This document shows positions 62,607-64,000 of a stretch of 64,000 nt of DNA, one piece after another. Position 1 is the stretch's first letter. Each line of letters opens with the position of its first letter. The notes under the pieces are model-generated. The model was not told the DNA's origin. It did no database searches and worked only from the letters and a program-made list of their open reading frames with translations. The stretch is from Bacteroidales bacterium. Its GTDB lineage: Bacteria > Bacteroidota > Bacteroidia > Bacteroidales > Tenuifilaceae. The position numbers and the translations under genes were made by a program. The stretch spans positions 372,001 through 436,000 of the forward strand of contig JACJXD010000002.1 in the NCBI GenBank assembly GCA_020636845.1, written 5' to 3'.

Positions 62607-63647
62607 TTAGTTCGCTATAATGACTTCTACATTATACCTATGTTCTCCTTTAATTCTTTCTCCATTTAAATCTTTAAAATTCGAAATGTCCCGAGTTTTT
62701 TTATACGGATCATAAACAAAACAATATAACTTATTTAACCATTGACATTCGTGGTATGATTCGAAATCTATTTTCAATTCTTCTATAAAGTGCGTTTCAT
62801 TTGTATCTTTTGATTTTATCATCTTTACTTCAATCAAAATTCGTTCTTCTCTTATTATTAAATCAATTTTTGTTGATTTTGCACCAACTTTTGGAATTGG
62901 GTCTTCATCTCTAAGATTAGGAAATATTGATTTTAGTATTACATATAAAATATCTTGCACATCATATTCATCTTCAATTATATATTCAGGATGGTCTTTC
63001 CTTCTATCTTTTATAATCTTTTGAATAGCATTGCTAAAATTATTTAATACATATTGAACAATTTCTTCCGCTGATTTATTGATGAATTTAATTTTTAATA
63101 GATAAATTTCAATATCTTCTAAAAGTATTTGCAATTGAACATCTATGTCACATCCTATAGTAACGCTTTGCAATGAGGAATTAAACTCAATTTCATTCAC
63201 AGAATCTATGTCAAAGACCTTTTTTATAAGTATAGATAAAGGCTCATTTGGTAATTCTGTAACCTCTTTTATTAATTGTGTTTTAAGAGATGGTTCTATT
63301 TTGGTAAGGAAATATTTTTGTTTTAAGTCGCTTTGATTGAACTTATTTTTTAATTGCGTGATTAATTCATTTTTTGCAGACAAATACAAACCTGCAAATT
63401 TGTAAATATTTGAAGTAGCACTTATCCCCTTAATAGGTGTCTTTGAAACAATAGAAGTAACTTTTGAAATATCTACATATTCTTTTTTATAACCAATAAG
63501 CGCAACTTCTTCATCAGGCGATAATTCAAAAATATAATTTGTCAATGATTCACAAGATTGTATGTACAAATAGGCGGCTAACTCAATATTTTTGTATTGG
63601 AATAACTTTTCTTTATTGTTTTTTAATATTTCTCTTAAATAAACCAT
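62607..63647 (-). CDS. PD-(D/E)XK nuclease paired with Argonaute
   Basis: 346 residues of unfamiliar sequence with a restriction-type nuclease core in the last third: Glu227, Asp262 in KIDLIIRE and the E-x-K (Glu273, Lys275) in LIEVKMIK, followed by a HIEE-x-helix region. The first ~220 residues are helical with no known fold. Its ATG overlaps the end of the Argonaute gene by 13 bases, so they are translated together. The base composition is visibly richer in A+T than the housekeeping genes before it, which suggests transfer. The 166-base gap towards the DUF4130 gene shows no clear element. Confidence 0.75.
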   Translation of the reverse strand: MVYLREILKNNKEKLFQYKNIELAAYLYIQSCESLTNYIFELSPDEEVALIGYKKEYVDISKVTSIVSKTPIKGISATSNIYKFAGLYLSAKNELITQLKNKFNQSDLKQKYFLTKIEPSLKTQLIKEVTELPNEPLSILIKKVFDIDSVNEIEFNSSLQSVTIGCDIDVQLQILLEDIEIYLLKIKFINKSAEEIVQYVLNNFSNAIQKIIKDRRKDHPEYIIEDEYDVQDILYVILKSIFPNLRDEDPIPKVGAKSTKIDLIIREERILIEVKMIKSKDTNETHFIEELKIDFESYHECQWLNKLYCFVYDPYKKTRDISNFKDLNGERIKGEHRYNVEVIIAN

Positions 63648-64000
63648 AACTTTTCGCTTACTGCTTTTAATCTTTCATAATCCCAACCATCAACTTTTTT
63701 TAGTTCTTCTGTCATTTTTGCCATAAGAGATGGATACATAATTGTAACTGTTCTTTTGGAGGGCATATAACTTCTATGAGATAAATGAGAGAACCAATAG
63801 ATTTGTTTTGCAATGTAGAATAAACTTGTAAAAGTTGAACGTTTATCCAAATCAATTTTTAATGGTAAGTCACTTTTGCTCACAAAATGAAGTAAAGCTG
63901 TATATTTACTTAGTTGAATGTAAGTACCTTGATTGATTTCGCTTTTCCCGTCGTTATAGTATAAACGGAAGTTGTGACCATAAGCTAAATGAACTAAAGC
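63635..64000 (-). CDS. prokaryotic Argonaute, C-terminal PIWI fragment
   Basis: The last 121 residues of a gene that continues past the window edge. Reading back from the stop to position 64000 there is no stop codon. It has the PIWI ending: N-QGTYIQLS, an LHF-V strand, the long helix FTSLFYIAKQIYWFSHLSHRS in parts, then MPSKRTVTIMYPSLMAKM and the hydrophobic C-terminus KLWFI. A GTG at 63881 is not the true start. Where catalytic Argonautes carry His or Asp (Y-A-H/D-L), this has Ser (YPSLMA), suggesting an inactive slicer. The rest of the catalytic set is outside the window. Confidence 0.75.
   Translation of the reverse strand, partial: ALVHLAYGHNFRLYYNDGKSEINQGTYIQLSKYTALLHFVSKSDLPLKIDLDKRSTFTSLFYIAKQIYWFSHLSHRSYMPSKRTVTIMYPSLMAKMTEELKKVDGWDYERLKAVSEKLWFI

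Noticed and set aside
63635..63883. Separate 82-residue protein starting at GTG 63881
   Set aside because: The frame stays open to the window edge, and the upstream residues continue the PIWI pattern, so it is the tail of a larger gene.

Overview
The window is a chromosomal segment of a Bacteroidota bacterium, most likely class Bacteroidia. The evidence is the content: gldE-gldD, a type IX secretion (T9SS) C-terminal sorting domain, the order murI-ompH-ompH-bamA-uppS-two outer-membrane barrel genes-nadK-CBS, an OlsF-type ornithine-lipid synthase, Ala-Gln (AQ) type signal peptides, and promoters of the TTTG-N19-21-TAnnTTTG kind with no Shine-Dalgarno sequences. No tRNA, rRNA, insertion sequence or CRISPR array was seen. 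No genus is called.

Layout. 1-4437 (+): end of mutY, ssb, then gldE-gldD-phosphopantetheinyl transferase-pcrB. 4483-11799 (-): a PafA-fold protein with a ruined active site, a secreted M14 carboxypeptidase with a T9SS signal, a small DUF4870 protein, ettA and an unknown secreted protein. 12100-18986 (+): olsF, an M19 dipeptidase, engB, prs, rplY-pth and an S4 RNA-binding protein. 18989-27870: a MEMO/AMMECR1 fusion apparently exported as a lipoprotein, DUF2185, YqeY, flavin reductase, ferritin-VIT1 fusion, cutC, a large transglutaminase lipoprotein, recA and bcp. 28160-41303 (-): cell-envelope genes (EF-hand barrel protein, SPOR-like protein, nucleoside kinase, murI, two Skp-like chaperones, bamA, uppS, two barrel proteins, nadK, CBS protein). 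41360-47127: pdxJ, a hydrolase, an exonuclease, udk, manA, a SiaB-like kinase and a secreted repeat protein. 47223-59406: a propeller/SpoIIE phosphatase, two glycosyltransferases, an S9 peptidase, a soluble histidine kinase with a CPBP protease, and a lipoprotein nuclease. 59465-62441: a self-cleaving S24 repressor divergent from a radical-SAM/DUF4130 DNA-repair cassette. 62607-64000 (-): an A+T-richer accessory segment with a PD-(D/E)XK nuclease behind the C-terminus of an Argonaute that runs off the window.

The two most notable points are at the right end. The region between the S24 repressor and the radical-SAM gene carries two matching dyads (CTAA-N5-TTAG) whose centres are 21 bp apart. 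This looks like a LexA-like, damage-inducible switch. Immediately beyond is the 3' end of an apparent Argonaute-nuclease defence operon, whose visible PIWI part lacks the final catalytic His/Asp and whose partner is an overlapping nuclease gene.
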